A DNA stretch of 31,956 nucleotides from the IMG/VR virus record IMGVR_UViG_3300008107_000464, positions 1-31,956 of that record; one strand, given 5' to 3'. Positions within the stretch are counted from its first letter, which is position 1; every line of letters begins with the position of its first letter. The DNA comes from a virus. Under the pieces are notes generated by a model. That model was not told the DNA's origin. It searched no databases and saw only the letters and a program-made list of their open reading frames with translations. Shown piece after piece: positions 7,880-14,652 of this stretch. Position numbers and translations under genes: made by a program.

Positions 7880-8307
7880 TGAGCTCTGAAAAACTATACT
7901 CTGAAATCTTTGAAGATTTCGACAAAGCCACAACTAAAGAAGAACGAATTGGGGTGTTGCGTAAAAACTTCCACCCACGATTTGCTGAATTCTTACAGAT
8001 GGCATTCCACCCCAACATTATCTTTGATGTTCGTATTCCTAATTATAGACCTGCACAGGAACCGGCCGGCCTTAATTTTGCATACATCGATAGTGAAATT
8101 TCTAAATTGTATCGTTTCATTAAAGACCATCCAAAGCGTCCGCCTGAAATGACCACACAAAAACAAACCAGTATTTTATTGGTTATTTTAGAATCATTAC
8201 ATAAAGACGAAGCTGAACTTTTGATTAAACTAATTCAAAAGAATTTAGGTGTTAAACACTTAACTGCCAAACTTGTCAAAGAAGCATATCCTAATTTGAA
8301 TTTGTAA
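7879..8307 (+). CDS. Stand-alone DNA-ligase N-terminal-domain-like protein
   Basis: The 142-aa protein starts in a TAATG overlap with the RNase H gene. Its C-terminal third (TSILLVILESLHKDEAELL, then KNLGVKHLTAKLVKEAYP) follows the pattern of the helical DNA-binding N-domain of ATP-dependent ligases. In T4 ligase the corresponding part reads roughly VLRRVMMRDLECG...ANKVWP. No adenylation motif (KxDG) or OB-fold is present, so it cannot be a ligase itself. Such short proteins beside rnh are, as I recall, conserved in T4-like aquatic phages. A DNA-binding accessory role in lagging-strand maturation is inferred. Confidence 0.7.
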   Translation: MSSEKLYSEIFEDFDKATTKEERIGVLRKNFHPRFAEFLQMAFHPNIIFDVRIPNYRPAQEPAGLNFAYIDSEISKLYRFIKDHPKRPPEMTTQKQTSILLVILESLHKDEAELLIKLIQKNLGVKHLTAKLVKEAYPNLNL

Positions 8308-8308
8308 A

Positions 8309-8734
8309 ATGAAATTTGTTGTTGTGACGGGTGGGTTTGATCCCATTCATTCTGGTCATATTGACTATATTCGTGAAGCTTCAAAACTTGGTGATGTATT
8401 AATTGTTGGTGTTAATTCTGATGAATGGTTGACCCGTAAAAAAGGTAAACCATTTATGAATTGGGAAGAACGCACAACAGTTGTAAGTGCATTGAAGTGG
8501 GTTGACCATGTATTACGATTTGATGATACGGATGATTCTGCTTGTAGTTTATTGGAACAATTAAAGAAATCATGGATTGGTAAAGGTGATGAAATTATCT
8601 TTGCAAATGGTGGTGATAGAAATAGCACAAACAACCGTGAATCTAAAGTTGAAGGTATAACATTTGTTTATGGCGTTGGTGGTTCAAATAAAAAGAACTC
8701 ATCATCCGATATTTTGAAAGCGTGGAAAGAATGA
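8309..8734 (+). CDS. Cytidylyltransferase-family nucleotidyltransferase (HldE/RfaE C-domain-like)
   Basis: This 141-aa Rossmann-type nucleotidyltransferase transfers a nucleotide to a sugar or polyol phosphate. It shows GGFDPIHSGH at 8-17 (the HxGH motif binding ATP or CTP phosphates), NSDEW, ANGGDR and a C-terminal SSSDIL (the ISSTxI-type motif). The length matches the stand-alone heptose-1-phosphate adenylyltransferase or glycerol-3-phosphate cytidylyltransferase class; which substrate is used is not clear. It begins one base after the previous gene and overlaps the glycosyltransferase by 4 bases (ATGA), placing it at the head of a glycan cassette. Confidence 0.88.
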   Translation: MKFVVVTGGFDPIHSGHIDYIREASKLGDVLIVGVNSDEWLTRKKGKPFMNWEERTTVVSALKWVDHVLRFDDTDDSACSLLEQLKKSWIGKGDEIIFANGGDRNSTNNRESKVEGITFVYGVGGSNKKNSSSDILKAWKE

Positions 8735-9480
8735 AAGTAGCAGTAGTAACTCCTACAATTGGCGGAGAATATTTAAAGAAGTGTGTTGCATCGGTTGATA
8801 AACAAACTTATGCCGACTTGACACATTATATTTTTATGGATGGAAAAGAACATTGGGAGAAAATCAATGATACAATTTCAGGCGCTACCAAAATCAAAAC
8901 CATCGCTCTTGAGGAGAATGTTGGTAAAGGTTGGTACGGTCACAGGGTTTACTCCGCTTGTTCTTTTCTTGTTAATGCTGACATAATCTGTTACCTAGAT
9001 GAAGACAACTGGTTTGAACCGTGCCACGTTGAAAAACTTGTTAATAAAATTAAACAAGGAAATGATTGGGCTTATTCTTTAAGGAAAATATATGACAAAT
9101 CAGAAAATTACCTCTGTGAAGACAACTGTGAAAGTCTTGGTAAATGGCCTGTATACTTTAATGACAAAGTATTCCACATTGATACCTCAAGCTTTGCTAT
9201 TAAGCGTAGCGTTGCTACTAGCATTGGCCATGCATGGTACGGCCAATGGGGTGCCGATAGACAATTCTTTTCGAACCTAAGTCAGCACTTTCCAAAGTTT
9301 GCTTGCACAAATAACCATACTCTTTGTTATAGATTGGATGGAAATCCAAATTCTGTAACTGAGGATTTCTTTGACAAAGGAAATAAAGTAACGCAAGAGC
9401 GATATGGTGAGAACTTTCCTTGGAAGAAAGACAACTCATATCATAAAATTCAAATTGCACCAGGTCTCGTAATTGTATGA
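8731..9480 (+). CDS. Family 2 glycosyltransferase
   Basis: The ATG at 8731 overlaps the stop of the preceding gene. The 249-aa product has the GT-A nucleotide-sugar-binding start MKVAVVTPTIGGEYLKKCV, the VDKQTYADL segment usual in family 2, and a metal-binding LDED at 89-92 in the DxD position. A later acceptor-side segment contains WGADRQFFSN. It should transfer a sugar from a nucleotide-activated donor in the cytoplasm. Its neighbours make or modify activated sugars, so it probably uses their product. The acceptor (host LPS, phage DNA or virion protein) is unknown. Confidence 0.85.
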   Translation: MKVAVVTPTIGGEYLKKCVASVDKQTYADLTHYIFMDGKEHWEKINDTISGATKIKTIALEENVGKGWYGHRVYSACSFLVNADIICYLDEDNWFEPCHVEKLVNKIKQGNDWAYSLRKIYDKSENYLCEDNCESLGKWPVYFNDKVFHIDTSSFAIKRSVATSIGHAWYGQWGADRQFFSNLSQHFPKFACTNNHTLCYRLDGNPNSVTEDFFDKGNKVTQERYGENFPWKKDNSYHKIQIAPGLVIV

Positions 9481-9977
9481 TTGAATTTACCGACCTAGAA
9501 GAAGTATTGTTGGTCACACCGCCTGTAATGTATGAAGATTTCCGTGGTACAAACACCGAAATTTTCAACAAAGCTTTATATGAGAATGGTGTGCTAGATG
9601 ATGTTGAATGGAAAATTGATAGTGTCAGCACATCAAGGCATCATGTCTTACGTGGTGTGCATGGTGATGAACGAACTTACAAATTGATTAGTTGCCTTTA
9701 TGGTACAATCTATTTGTTGGTTGTTGATAACAGACCTTGGTCACCTCAATACAAAGAATGGATTTCATTCACTTTATCTGATAAGAATCGTAAACAAGTA
9801 TTAGTGCCACCAGGTTTTGGCAATGGTCACTTGGTCATGTCTAAAACTGCGGTGTTTCATTACAAGTGGTCGGAGTATTATAATCGTGATGCACAATTCA
9901 CAATTAAATGGAATGATCCTGAATATGAATTCTGGTGGCCAGTGAGGCATCCAATTTTATCTGAGAGGGATGCATGA
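9477..9977 (+). CDS. RmlC-like dTDP-sugar 3,5-epimerase family (cupin)
   Basis: The 166-aa product matches the dTDP-4-dehydrorhamnose 3,5-epimerase fold. It has an early substrate-binding YEDFRG (19-24), the catalytic-type His in LRGVH (H62), K69 in TYKLIS, the PPGFGNGHLV cupin strand at 111-120 and an aromatic pair near Y134. It probably epimerises a nucleotide-linked keto sugar. The expected glutamine after RGxH is replaced by GDE, so substrate specificity may differ. It overlaps its neighbours on both sides by 4 bases, indicating tight translational coupling. Confidence 0.85.
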   Translation: MIEFTDLEEVLLVTPPVMYEDFRGTNTEIFNKALYENGVLDDVEWKIDSVSTSRHHVLRGVHGDERTYKLISCLYGTIYLLVVDNRPWSPQYKEWISFTLSDKNRKQVLVPPGFGNGHLVMSKTAVFHYKWSEYYNRDAQFTIKWNDPEYEFWWPVRHPILSERDA

Positions 9978-10903
9978 GAGCGCTAGTAACTGGTGGCTCA
10001 GGTTATCTTGGTTCACATGTCTGCAAAAGATTAAAACAAGAAGGATGGGATGTTGTTGTATATGACATTCGGAATCCAAAACACACATACGCCGACATTT
10101 ATTGTCAAGGTGATATCCGTGATAGAAATACATTGGATGATTTACTAGGCAAAGTAAAATTTGATGTAGTATTTCATTTTGCAGGTCGCATTGAAGTTGG
10201 TGAGTCGGTTAAAATACCGACCGAATTTTATGATGTGAATACTGGTGGGACCTGCAACCTATTAAATGTCATGGTAAAACATGGCGTTGATAATATCATT
10301 TATTCATCGACTGCGGCTGTTTACCGAACAGTAGATTATCAATTGGATGAATATGATGAAGTTCAATACAAGACCAATGCCTATGCAGGTAGTAAGTTGA
10401 GTGCTGAATATGCCATTCAACAGTCTGGTTTAAAACATATCATTTTTAGATATTTCAACCTTGCGGGTGCTGATCCTGATGGTGAGATGGGTGAAGACCA
10501 TGAACCAGAGACACATTTGATTCCTAGAATTATTCAGAATCTAAATAAAGTTGAAGTTTATGGTAAAGACTATAATACAACTGATGGAACATGTGTGAGA
10601 GATTATGTCCATGTGTGTGATGTTGCAGAGGCGCATTTGAACGCAGCCAAGTATCTAGCAGAAGGCAATAAACCTATTATTCTAAATCTAGGAACAGGCA
10701 AAGGTTATTCGGTAGATAAAATTGTTGAGCTTATTGAAAAAGTTTCTGGTAAAAAAATTGACGTTACCTACCTACCAAGACGACCAGGTGATCCAGCAAA
10801 GTTAGTTGCTCATGTTGACCTTGCCAAAAAAGTATTGAACTACCGACCTAAACATGATATAATGAGTATTCTACAAACCGCTTATAACTGGCATACAAAA
10901 TGA
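9974..10903 (+). CDS. galE: GalE-like NAD-dependent UDP-sugar epimerase
   Basis: This 309-aa extended short-chain dehydrogenase binds NAD(P) through GGSGYLGS at 7-14. It carries the Ser/Thr-Tyr-Lys catalytic set (SSTAAVY at 111-117, Y137-x3-K141 in YAGSK), the FRYFNLAGADP motif and DYVHVCDVAEAH, all typical of UDP-glucose 4-epimerase. The fully conserved signature and the length support activity on a UDP-hexose, presumably UDP-Glc/UDP-Gal. It is coupled by overlap to the RmlC-like gene before it and the ClpP-like gene after it. Confidence 0.9.
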   Translation: MRALVTGGSGYLGSHVCKRLKQEGWDVVVYDIRNPKHTYADIYCQGDIRDRNTLDDLLGKVKFDVVFHFAGRIEVGESVKIPTEFYDVNTGGTCNLLNVMVKHGVDNIIYSSTAAVYRTVDYQLDEYDEVQYKTNAYAGSKLSAEYAIQQSGLKHIIFRYFNLAGADPDGEMGEDHEPETHLIPRIIQNLNKVEVYGKDYNTTDGTCVRDYVHVCDVAEAHLNAAKYLAEGNKPIILNLGTGKGYSVDKIVELIEKVSGKKIDVTYLPRRPGDPAKLVAHVDLAKKVLNYRPKHDIMSILQTAYNWHTK

Positions 10904-11463
10904 AAAAAGAAGATATGATGATACCAGCTGAAGAAAAAATCAGCATTGGTTTACTGAACGCTCACATACATTTCCTAACTGGTGAAATTAATGAGGAAAG
11001 TATTAGAAGTGCAATCGAATGGATTGTATATGAAAATCTAAGCACAAACGATACCACACCATTGTCATTGTATATCAATTCAACTGGTGGTGATTTGAAT
11101 GAAGCTTTTGGTTTGATTGATATCATGCGTAATTCAAACCGAGTGATTCGAACCTTTGGTATTGGTTCTATTTGTTCAGCTGCGTTTTTAATCTTTGCAG
11201 CTGGTACCAAAGGTCATAGATATGTTGCTCAAAATACTAGTATCATGTGTCACCAATATGCCACAGAGATGAATGGAAAATACCACGACATGAAAGCGTT
11301 TGTGCGTGAAAGTGAACTTACCAATACAAGAATGCTAACAGTATTGCAGGAATGTACTGGTTTGGAACCTCGTAGTGTGAAGACCAAACTTATACCGCCG
11401 AGCGATGTTTGGTTTACTGCTGAGGAAATAGTAGAGCTCGGTGTTGCGGATATTATTTTCTAA
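10900..11463 (+). CDS. ClpP-like serine protease
   Basis: This 187-aa ClpP-fold protein has an intact catalytic triad in the right context: S93 in GSICSAAF, H118 in MCHQY and D169 in PPSDVWFTAEEI. The Ser-His spacing of 25 matches E. coli ClpP. The preceding LYINSTGGDLNEAF strand-helix is also canonical. It should form an oligomeric peptidase working with a host Clp ATPase or on its own. Phage ClpP-like enzymes also serve as prohead proteases, but no portal or scaffold gene is nearby. It overlaps the galE stop by 4 bases. Confidence 0.88.
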   Translation: MKKEDMMIPAEEKISIGLLNAHIHFLTGEINEESIRSAIEWIVYENLSTNDTTPLSLYINSTGGDLNEAFGLIDIMRNSNRVIRTFGIGSICSAAFLIFAAGTKGHRYVAQNTSIMCHQYATEMNGKYHDMKAFVRESELTNTRMLTVLQECTGLEPRSVKTKLIPPSDVWFTAEEIVELGVADIIF

Positions 11464-11464
11464 A

Positions 11465-11620
11465 ATGTATACAGGCAGGCAGAAGGTTGAAAAACCTGAA
11501 CGAACAAAGTTTCGTAAAAATACAGACAACGTGGTTAAACCAACACAAAAAAAGAAACACCATGACCGAAGCTTTTATCGGTTAGTAAAAGAGGAAAAAG
11601 AATATGAGTTACAGAAATGA
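11465..11620 (+). CDS. 51-aa basic small protein
   Basis: The ATG one base after the ClpP-like stop opens 51 codons ending in TGA at 11618-11620. The product (begins MYTGRQKVEKPERTKFRKN) is highly basic with many Lys, Arg and His and no hydrophobic segment, so it may bind nucleic acid. Its 3' end overlaps the start of the next small gene by 17 bases. No family is recognised. The packing within the operon is the main evidence. Confidence 0.55.
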   Translation: MYTGRQKVEKPERTKFRKNTDNVVKPTQKKKHHDRSFYRLVKEEKEYELQK

Positions 11621-11771
11621 ACTTAAAAAACGCATCGAAGAATTGAAGCAAGAAATTTCCGAAGACAAAGGCCAAATTGAAGCCTTGAAAAAAGAATTGA
11701 AAAGGCTTGAAATGGCTGAATTCGAAGAAGACCTTTCCGAAGATTCGAGTCAGCAACTACTAAAAGGTTGA
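11604..11771 (+). CDS. 55-aa coiled-coil small protein
   Basis: The ATG at 11604 follows AGAGGA at good spacing. The product (MSYRNELKKRIEELKQEISE and onward) shows clear heptads of Leu and Ile with alternating Glu and Lys to about residue 37, followed by an acidic tail. It is a short, probably oligomeric coiled coil of unknown role. It ends directly before the dyad and promoter at 11772-11824, so it closes the transcription unit that includes galE and the ClpP-like gene. Confidence 0.6.
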   Translation: MSYRNELKKRIEELKQEISEDKGQIEALKKELKRLEMAEFEEDLSEDSSQQLLKG

Positions 11772-11789
11772 TGTTGTTTTAATACAACA
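11772..11789. promoter_or_regulatory. TGTTGT/ACAACA dyad upstream of promoter
   Basis: A perfect 6-bp inverted repeat (11772-11777 and 11784-11789, loop of 6) ends 6 bases before TTGACA at 11796. It follows the previous stop immediately and has no U-tract. It matches the dyad at 4292-4311 in sequence and placement. Confidence 0.5.
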
Positions 11790-11795
11790 ACCCGC

Positions 11796-11824
11796 TTGAC
11801 ATTTTTGCTAATATCTGTTAAGGT
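11796..11824 (+). promoter_or_regulatory. Sigma70-type promoter with perfect -35 box
   Basis: TTGACA (11796-11801), a 17-base spacer and TAAGGT (11819-11824) with a TGT extension. The -10 box is weak. The expected start (about 11831) coincides with the next ATG, and no ribosome binding site is visible, suggesting a leaderless transcript. Confidence 0.55.
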
Positions 11825-11830
11825 ATTGGT

Positions 11831-12214
11831 ATGAGTGAAATTCTGCAAGAAACTACAATATGGACAGGCCATTATGGTGCCTGTAATCATACTTATTTAC
11901 TAGATAATCAAAATAAGATTATCGCTTATATCAAACAAAATGATAATAAAGTAAATATATTAAAATCACAGATTAAAATCGATAAACGATATCGGACATT
12001 TATTAAAGTCCGCAATATTCAATTAGAACGATTATCTGGTAAATCCATAAAAGATAATACTAGAGTATTCAATGTGCAAAGTAATACTAAAGTATATAAT
12101 GTAGAACTAAATGATTCACATTATACCTGTACCTGTACAGGTTTTAATTTCCGTGGGAAATGTAAACATATTACTGCTGTTGCAGAAAAACTACAGTCTA
12201 CCGAAATTGCTTGA
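11831..12214 (+). CDS. SWIM-type zinc-finger protein
   Basis: The 127-aa product ends with a SWIM motif, CxC(x8)CxH: C100, C102, C111 and H113 in YTCTCTGFNFRGKCKH. This motif binds one zinc and usually mediates DNA or protein contacts. The N-terminal part (WTGHYGACNHTYLL) resembles small phage proteins I have seen, and the middle is Lys/Asn-rich beta. Its TGA stop lies inside the -35 box of the next promoter. AT content and Asn/Lys/Ile use look even higher than in neighbouring genes, perhaps a sign of separate acquisition. Confidence 0.8.
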   Translation: MSEILQETTIWTGHYGACNHTYLLDNQNKIIAYIKQNDNKVNILKSQIKIDKRYRTFIKVRNIQLERLSGKSIKDNTRVFNVQSNTKVYNVELNDSHYTCTCTGFNFRGKCKHITAVAEKLQSTEIA

Positions 12215-12264
12215 CAAACCTGCCGAAATCTGTATAATGGTACCTGTTGAGTTGATAAGGACAT
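12211..12264 (+). promoter_or_regulatory. Sigma70 promoter and leader, copy 1 of a duplicated element
   Basis: TTGACA (12211-12216), a 16-base spacer and TATAAT (12233-12238), then a leader with AAGGA before the ATG at 12268. The block 12232-12258 is identical, base for base, to 13865-13891 in front of the GP88-like gene. The rest of the element differs at only a few positions. Confidence 0.75.
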
Positions 12265-12267
12265 CAA

Positions 12268-12504
12268 ATGAAAGATAAATTGACATGGGAATTGCAGGCA
12301 TATGGTTCGCCTGCTGATGATATCATTGCTTCTGTAGAAGAATCAATGACCTTTAAATTTTCAGGTGTGGGCATGGTCATTGCTTCTTACCTGTCGGATG
12401 CTCAAGAAATGTTAGAGCGTGACAACAAAAACGCTTCTCGCCAATATATCAATATTGCTAAAATGTTGATGATGCATTATGACCTCGGTTTCAAACGTGC
12501 TTAA
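12268..12504 (+). CDS. 78-aa phage protein of unknown function
   Basis: The ATG follows AAGGA in the duplicated leader. The product (begins MKDKLTWELQAYGSPADD) is mostly helical, with a hydrophobic middle (SGVGMVIASYLSDAQEML) and a Met-rich end. No family is recognised. It heads a run of four small accessory genes (12268-13795) with short gaps, each with its own AAGGA-type site, probably one transcript from the promoter at 12211. Confidence 0.65.
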   Translation: MKDKLTWELQAYGSPADDIIASVEESMTFKFSGVGMVIASYLSDAQEMLERDNKNASRQYINIAKMLMMHYDLGFKRA

Positions 12505-12513
12505 GGATTAAAA

Positions 12514-12786
12514 ATGTCTGCTACAAAAGAATACACCCTCGAAATTTACAAAACTGACCGCCGCACAAAAGAAGGCCGCCGTCTGGTTGCTAAACAAGAA
12601 TTTGCGCCAGTAACCACAGCATACATTAATGCTGTTGCTAACGGTAAACGTAATTTAGGTTTTGATGTAGAAATTTTCGAAACATGGATTACTAAAAAGA
12701 ATTTAATTTCTGGAAAAGAATATCAGGAAAAATACGATACACCGCATTTTTGCTCTGCTTCCTCAGAATCGTATTGGTCAATGTAA
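12514..12786 (+). CDS. 90-aa phage protein of unknown function
   Basis: The ATG follows AAGGA in the 9-base gap after the previous stop. The product starts MSATKEYTLEIYKTDRRTKE, is basic in its first half, and ends in a Ser/Tyr/Trp-rich tail. It looks like a compact beta-rich protein, perhaps with a DNA-contacting arginine cluster (DRRTKEGRRLV). No recognised domain. It belongs to the small-gene operon starting at 12268. Confidence 0.65.
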   Translation: MSATKEYTLEIYKTDRRTKEGRRLVAKQEFAPVTTAYINAVANGKRNLGFDVEIFETWITKKNLISGKEYQEKYDTPHFCSASSESYWSM

Positions 12787-12795
12787 GGATAAAAA

Positions 12796-13107
12796 ATGAA
12801 ATTGCTTATTTCCACCCAAAATTATGAAAACTATGGCGCCCACGATTGGGACGGTCAAGGTGAGTGCCCACAATATTGGAAAGCCAAGGGTGGTAGCGAT
12901 TATGTGGTAAAGAATTTTACCAATATTAATAATACCACAGAGGTCGTTATGGCTCTGCGTGGCCAAATTGAAGAGGACAGCGAGTATTTCCGTTCCTCAA
13001 TCATTAATTGGGAAGTTGTGGCTGATGACTACCTAACAGAATTTGAACAGGATCAGCTTGACTATGAAGGCAAAATCCGCTTTTTTGCCAAAGAACTGGA
13101 GTTATAA
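12796..13107 (+). CDS. 103-aa conserved phage accessory protein
   Basis: The product (begins MKLLISTQNYENYGAHDW) has an aromatic, Gly-rich N-terminus with WDGQGECPQYWKAKGG and an acidic C-terminal half with several Asp/Glu-Tyr pairs. Homologues with this YENYGAHDWDG start occur, as I recall, in other aquatic phages, without known function. AAGGA lies upstream at normal spacing. It is co-directional with and close to the neighbouring small genes. Confidence 0.7.
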   Translation: MKLLISTQNYENYGAHDWDGQGECPQYWKAKGGSDYVVKNFTNINNTTEVVMALRGQIEEDSEYFRSSIINWEVVADDYLTEFEQDQLDYEGKIRFFAKELEL

Positions 13108-13109
13108 AA

Positions 13110-13457
13110 ATGGCTTATATGAATCAACAAAAGAAAGCAGTTATTGCTGCAGCTTTGAAACCCGTTTTAAAGAAATACAACCTCAAAGGTTCTTTGCGGG
13201 TTGACTATCATTCAAGCATTATCTTGAACCTTAAATCTGGCCCAATTGATTTTGGTGGTGATTATGTTCAGGTTAATCCATATTGGCTCGATGACCATTA
13301 TGATGGCGTGGCCTTGGATGCTTTAAAAGAAATCAAAGAAGCTTTGCTTGCGGCTGATTACTATGACCGCTCGGATGCTCAAACGGATTATTTTGATACA
13401 GCATATTACTACCACATTCACGTTGGTAAATGGGACAAACCATACGTATGTCAATAA
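13110..13457 (+). CDS. 115-aa conserved phage protein
   Basis: This protein starts two bases after the previous stop. It begins MAYMNQQKKAVIAAALKPVL, followed by KKYNLKGSLRVDYHSSIILN, a pattern I associate with a widespread, uncharacterised phage family. The N-terminal half is a helix-then-beta unit around GSLRV and LNLKSGPIDF. The C-terminal half is Asp/Tyr-rich (DYYDRSDAQTDYFDTAYYYH) and ends in HVGKWDKPYVCQ. Its function is unknown. The end overlaps the next gene by about 10 bases. Confidence 0.75.
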   Translation: MAYMNQQKKAVIAAALKPVLKKYNLKGSLRVDYHSSIILNLKSGPIDFGGDYVQVNPYWLDDHYDGVALDALKEIKEALLAADYYDRSDAQTDYFDTAYYYHIHVGKWDKPYVCQ

Positions 13458-13795
13458 TTTACACTTACCAAAAATCTAAAAAGAAAAGCAAGACCAAAAA
13501 GGAAATTGCTGAGTATCAGGCATGGCTTGATGGCGTCAATAATATGTCCACTGGATTTTCTAAGTTTAAACCTAAAGTGATTAATTCAGGCGTTCCAAAA
13601 TTGACCACACCTGTTGGCCGTGAAACACCAAGATATCCTAGTTTGGAAACATTTGGTGGTTCTGCCACAAAACCTGTGCATGGTAAAGTTTATACTGGTA
13701 CTGCTATGAAAGGCATCGGTACTTTGCACAAAAGCAATGCGGTTCCTATCTTTTCCGATGAGGAAGCCCGTGACCAGGCAACGATGCGGAGATGA
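13448..13795 (+). CDS. 115-aa conserved phage protein with SNAVPIF motif
   Basis: I prefer the ATG at 13448 (product MSIIYTYQKSKKKSKT and onward), which overlaps the previous gene slightly. An alternative ATG at 13430 would add six residues and has GGTAA upstream. The N-terminus is very basic (KSKKKSKTKKE). The C-terminus carries KPVHGKVYTGTAMKG and LHKSNAVPIFSDEEARDQA, ending in MRR, a motif strongly conserved in many unrelated phages as far as I recall. The function is unknown. It closes the operon before the dyad and promoter at 13811-13871. Confidence 0.75.
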   Translation: MSIIYTYQKSKKKSKTKKEIAEYQAWLDGVNNMSTGFSKFKPKVINSGVPKLTTPVGRETPRYPSLETFGGSATKPVHGKVYTGTAMKGIGTLHKSNAVPIFSDEEARDQATMRR

Positions 13796-13810
13796 GTACT
13801 TTAGTATTAC

Positions 13811-13828
13811 TGTTGTTTCCATGCAACA
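13811..13828. promoter_or_regulatory. TGTTG/CAACA dyad upstream of promoter
   Basis: A 5-bp inverted repeat (13811-13815 and 13824-13828, loop of 8) lies 15 bases upstream of TTGACA at 13844. It is the third member of the TGTTG/CAACA dyad set. The 106-base gap holding it contains no gene that I can support. Confidence 0.4.
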
Positions 13829-13843
13829 CCCGCCAAAAAGTGC

Positions 13844-13898
13844 TTGACAATCCTGCCGATTCGTGTATAATGGTACCTGTTGAGTTGATAAAGGACAT
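13844..13898 (+). promoter_or_regulatory. Sigma70 promoter and leader, copy 2 of a duplicated element
   Basis: TTGACA (13844-13849), a 16-base spacer and TATAAT (13866-13871), then a leader ending in AAAGGACAT before the ATG at 13902. It is near-identical to 12211-12264. The differences are clustered in the spacer, plus one extra A before the ribosome binding site. Confidence 0.75.
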
Positions 13899-13901
13899 GA
13901 A

Positions 13902-14651
13902 ATGAAATTGCTATCTACAGGTAACCCCAAGGTTTTGAAGGGCTTGTCACAAGGTTACAATACCTACATTTTGCACTTGGCACCTGCTGATTTGTCAGGT
14001 TATGAAACCTGCGCTAAACGTACCACTGGTTGTACAGCTGCTTGCTTAAACCTTGCAGGTCGTGGCGGCATGTTCAAAAAAGGCGAAATTACCAACGTCA
14101 TTCAGCAAGCTCGAATCCGTAAAACAAAAATGTTTTTCGAAAACCGTATTCAATTCATGGCCGATTTGGTAAAAGATATTGAATTGGGTATCAAGCAATC
14201 TGCTCGTCTAAATTTAATTCCTGTGTTCCGTTTGAACGGCACATCCGACCTTGCTTTTGAAAAGTATGAGGTCGTTCGTAATGGTCGTTTGTACCGTAAC
14301 ATTTTCTCAGCTTTTGCTGAAGTGACATTCTATGATTACACCAAAATTCTTGGTCGTAAAATTAAAGAAATTCCTAACTATTCGTTGACCTTCTCGGCTG
14401 CGGATGGTAACGATGCTGATGTAGCAAAAGCTATTGTACAAGGTTACAATATTGCTACCGTTTTCGGTATCAAAAAAACATTGCCAATGCCAGAAACCTA
14501 TTTGGGTTTGCCTGTGTTTAATGGCGATGAATCAGACCTGCGGTTTCTGGATCCCAAAGGTGTTGTGGTCGGTTTGTATGCAAAAGGCAAAGCCAAAAAA
14601 GATACAACCGGTTTTGTAAAGTATCCAGTGTTAATGTTGAAAGCGGCTTAA
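13902..14651 (+). CDS. GP88-family phage protein
   Basis: The 249-aa product resembles the phage gene 88 (GP88) family. It starts MKLLSTGNPKVLKG, has a Cys cluster (C37, C44 and C48 in TGCTAACLNLAGRG), a central FRLNGTSDLAFEKY and a C-terminal DLRFLDPKG. The Cys cluster suggests metal or Fe-S binding, but the activity is unknown. It is the first gene after a strong promoter with the duplicated leader, implying substantial early expression. Confidence 0.7.
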   Translation: MKLLSTGNPKVLKGLSQGYNTYILHLAPADLSGYETCAKRTTGCTAACLNLAGRGGMFKKGEITNVIQQARIRKTKMFFENRIQFMADLVKDIELGIKQSARLNLIPVFRLNGTSDLAFEKYEVVRNGRLYRNIFSAFAEVTFYDYTKILGRKIKEIPNYSLTFSAADGNDADVAKAIVQGYNIATVFGIKKTLPMPETYLGLPVFNGDESDLRFLDPKGVVVGLYAKGKAKKDTTGFVKYPVLMLKAA

Positions 14652-14652
14652 T

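Noticed and set aside
11535-11756. Minus-strand Phe-rich open frame
   Set aside because: Antisense of two coiled-coil or basic small genes that have better ribosome sites and packing.
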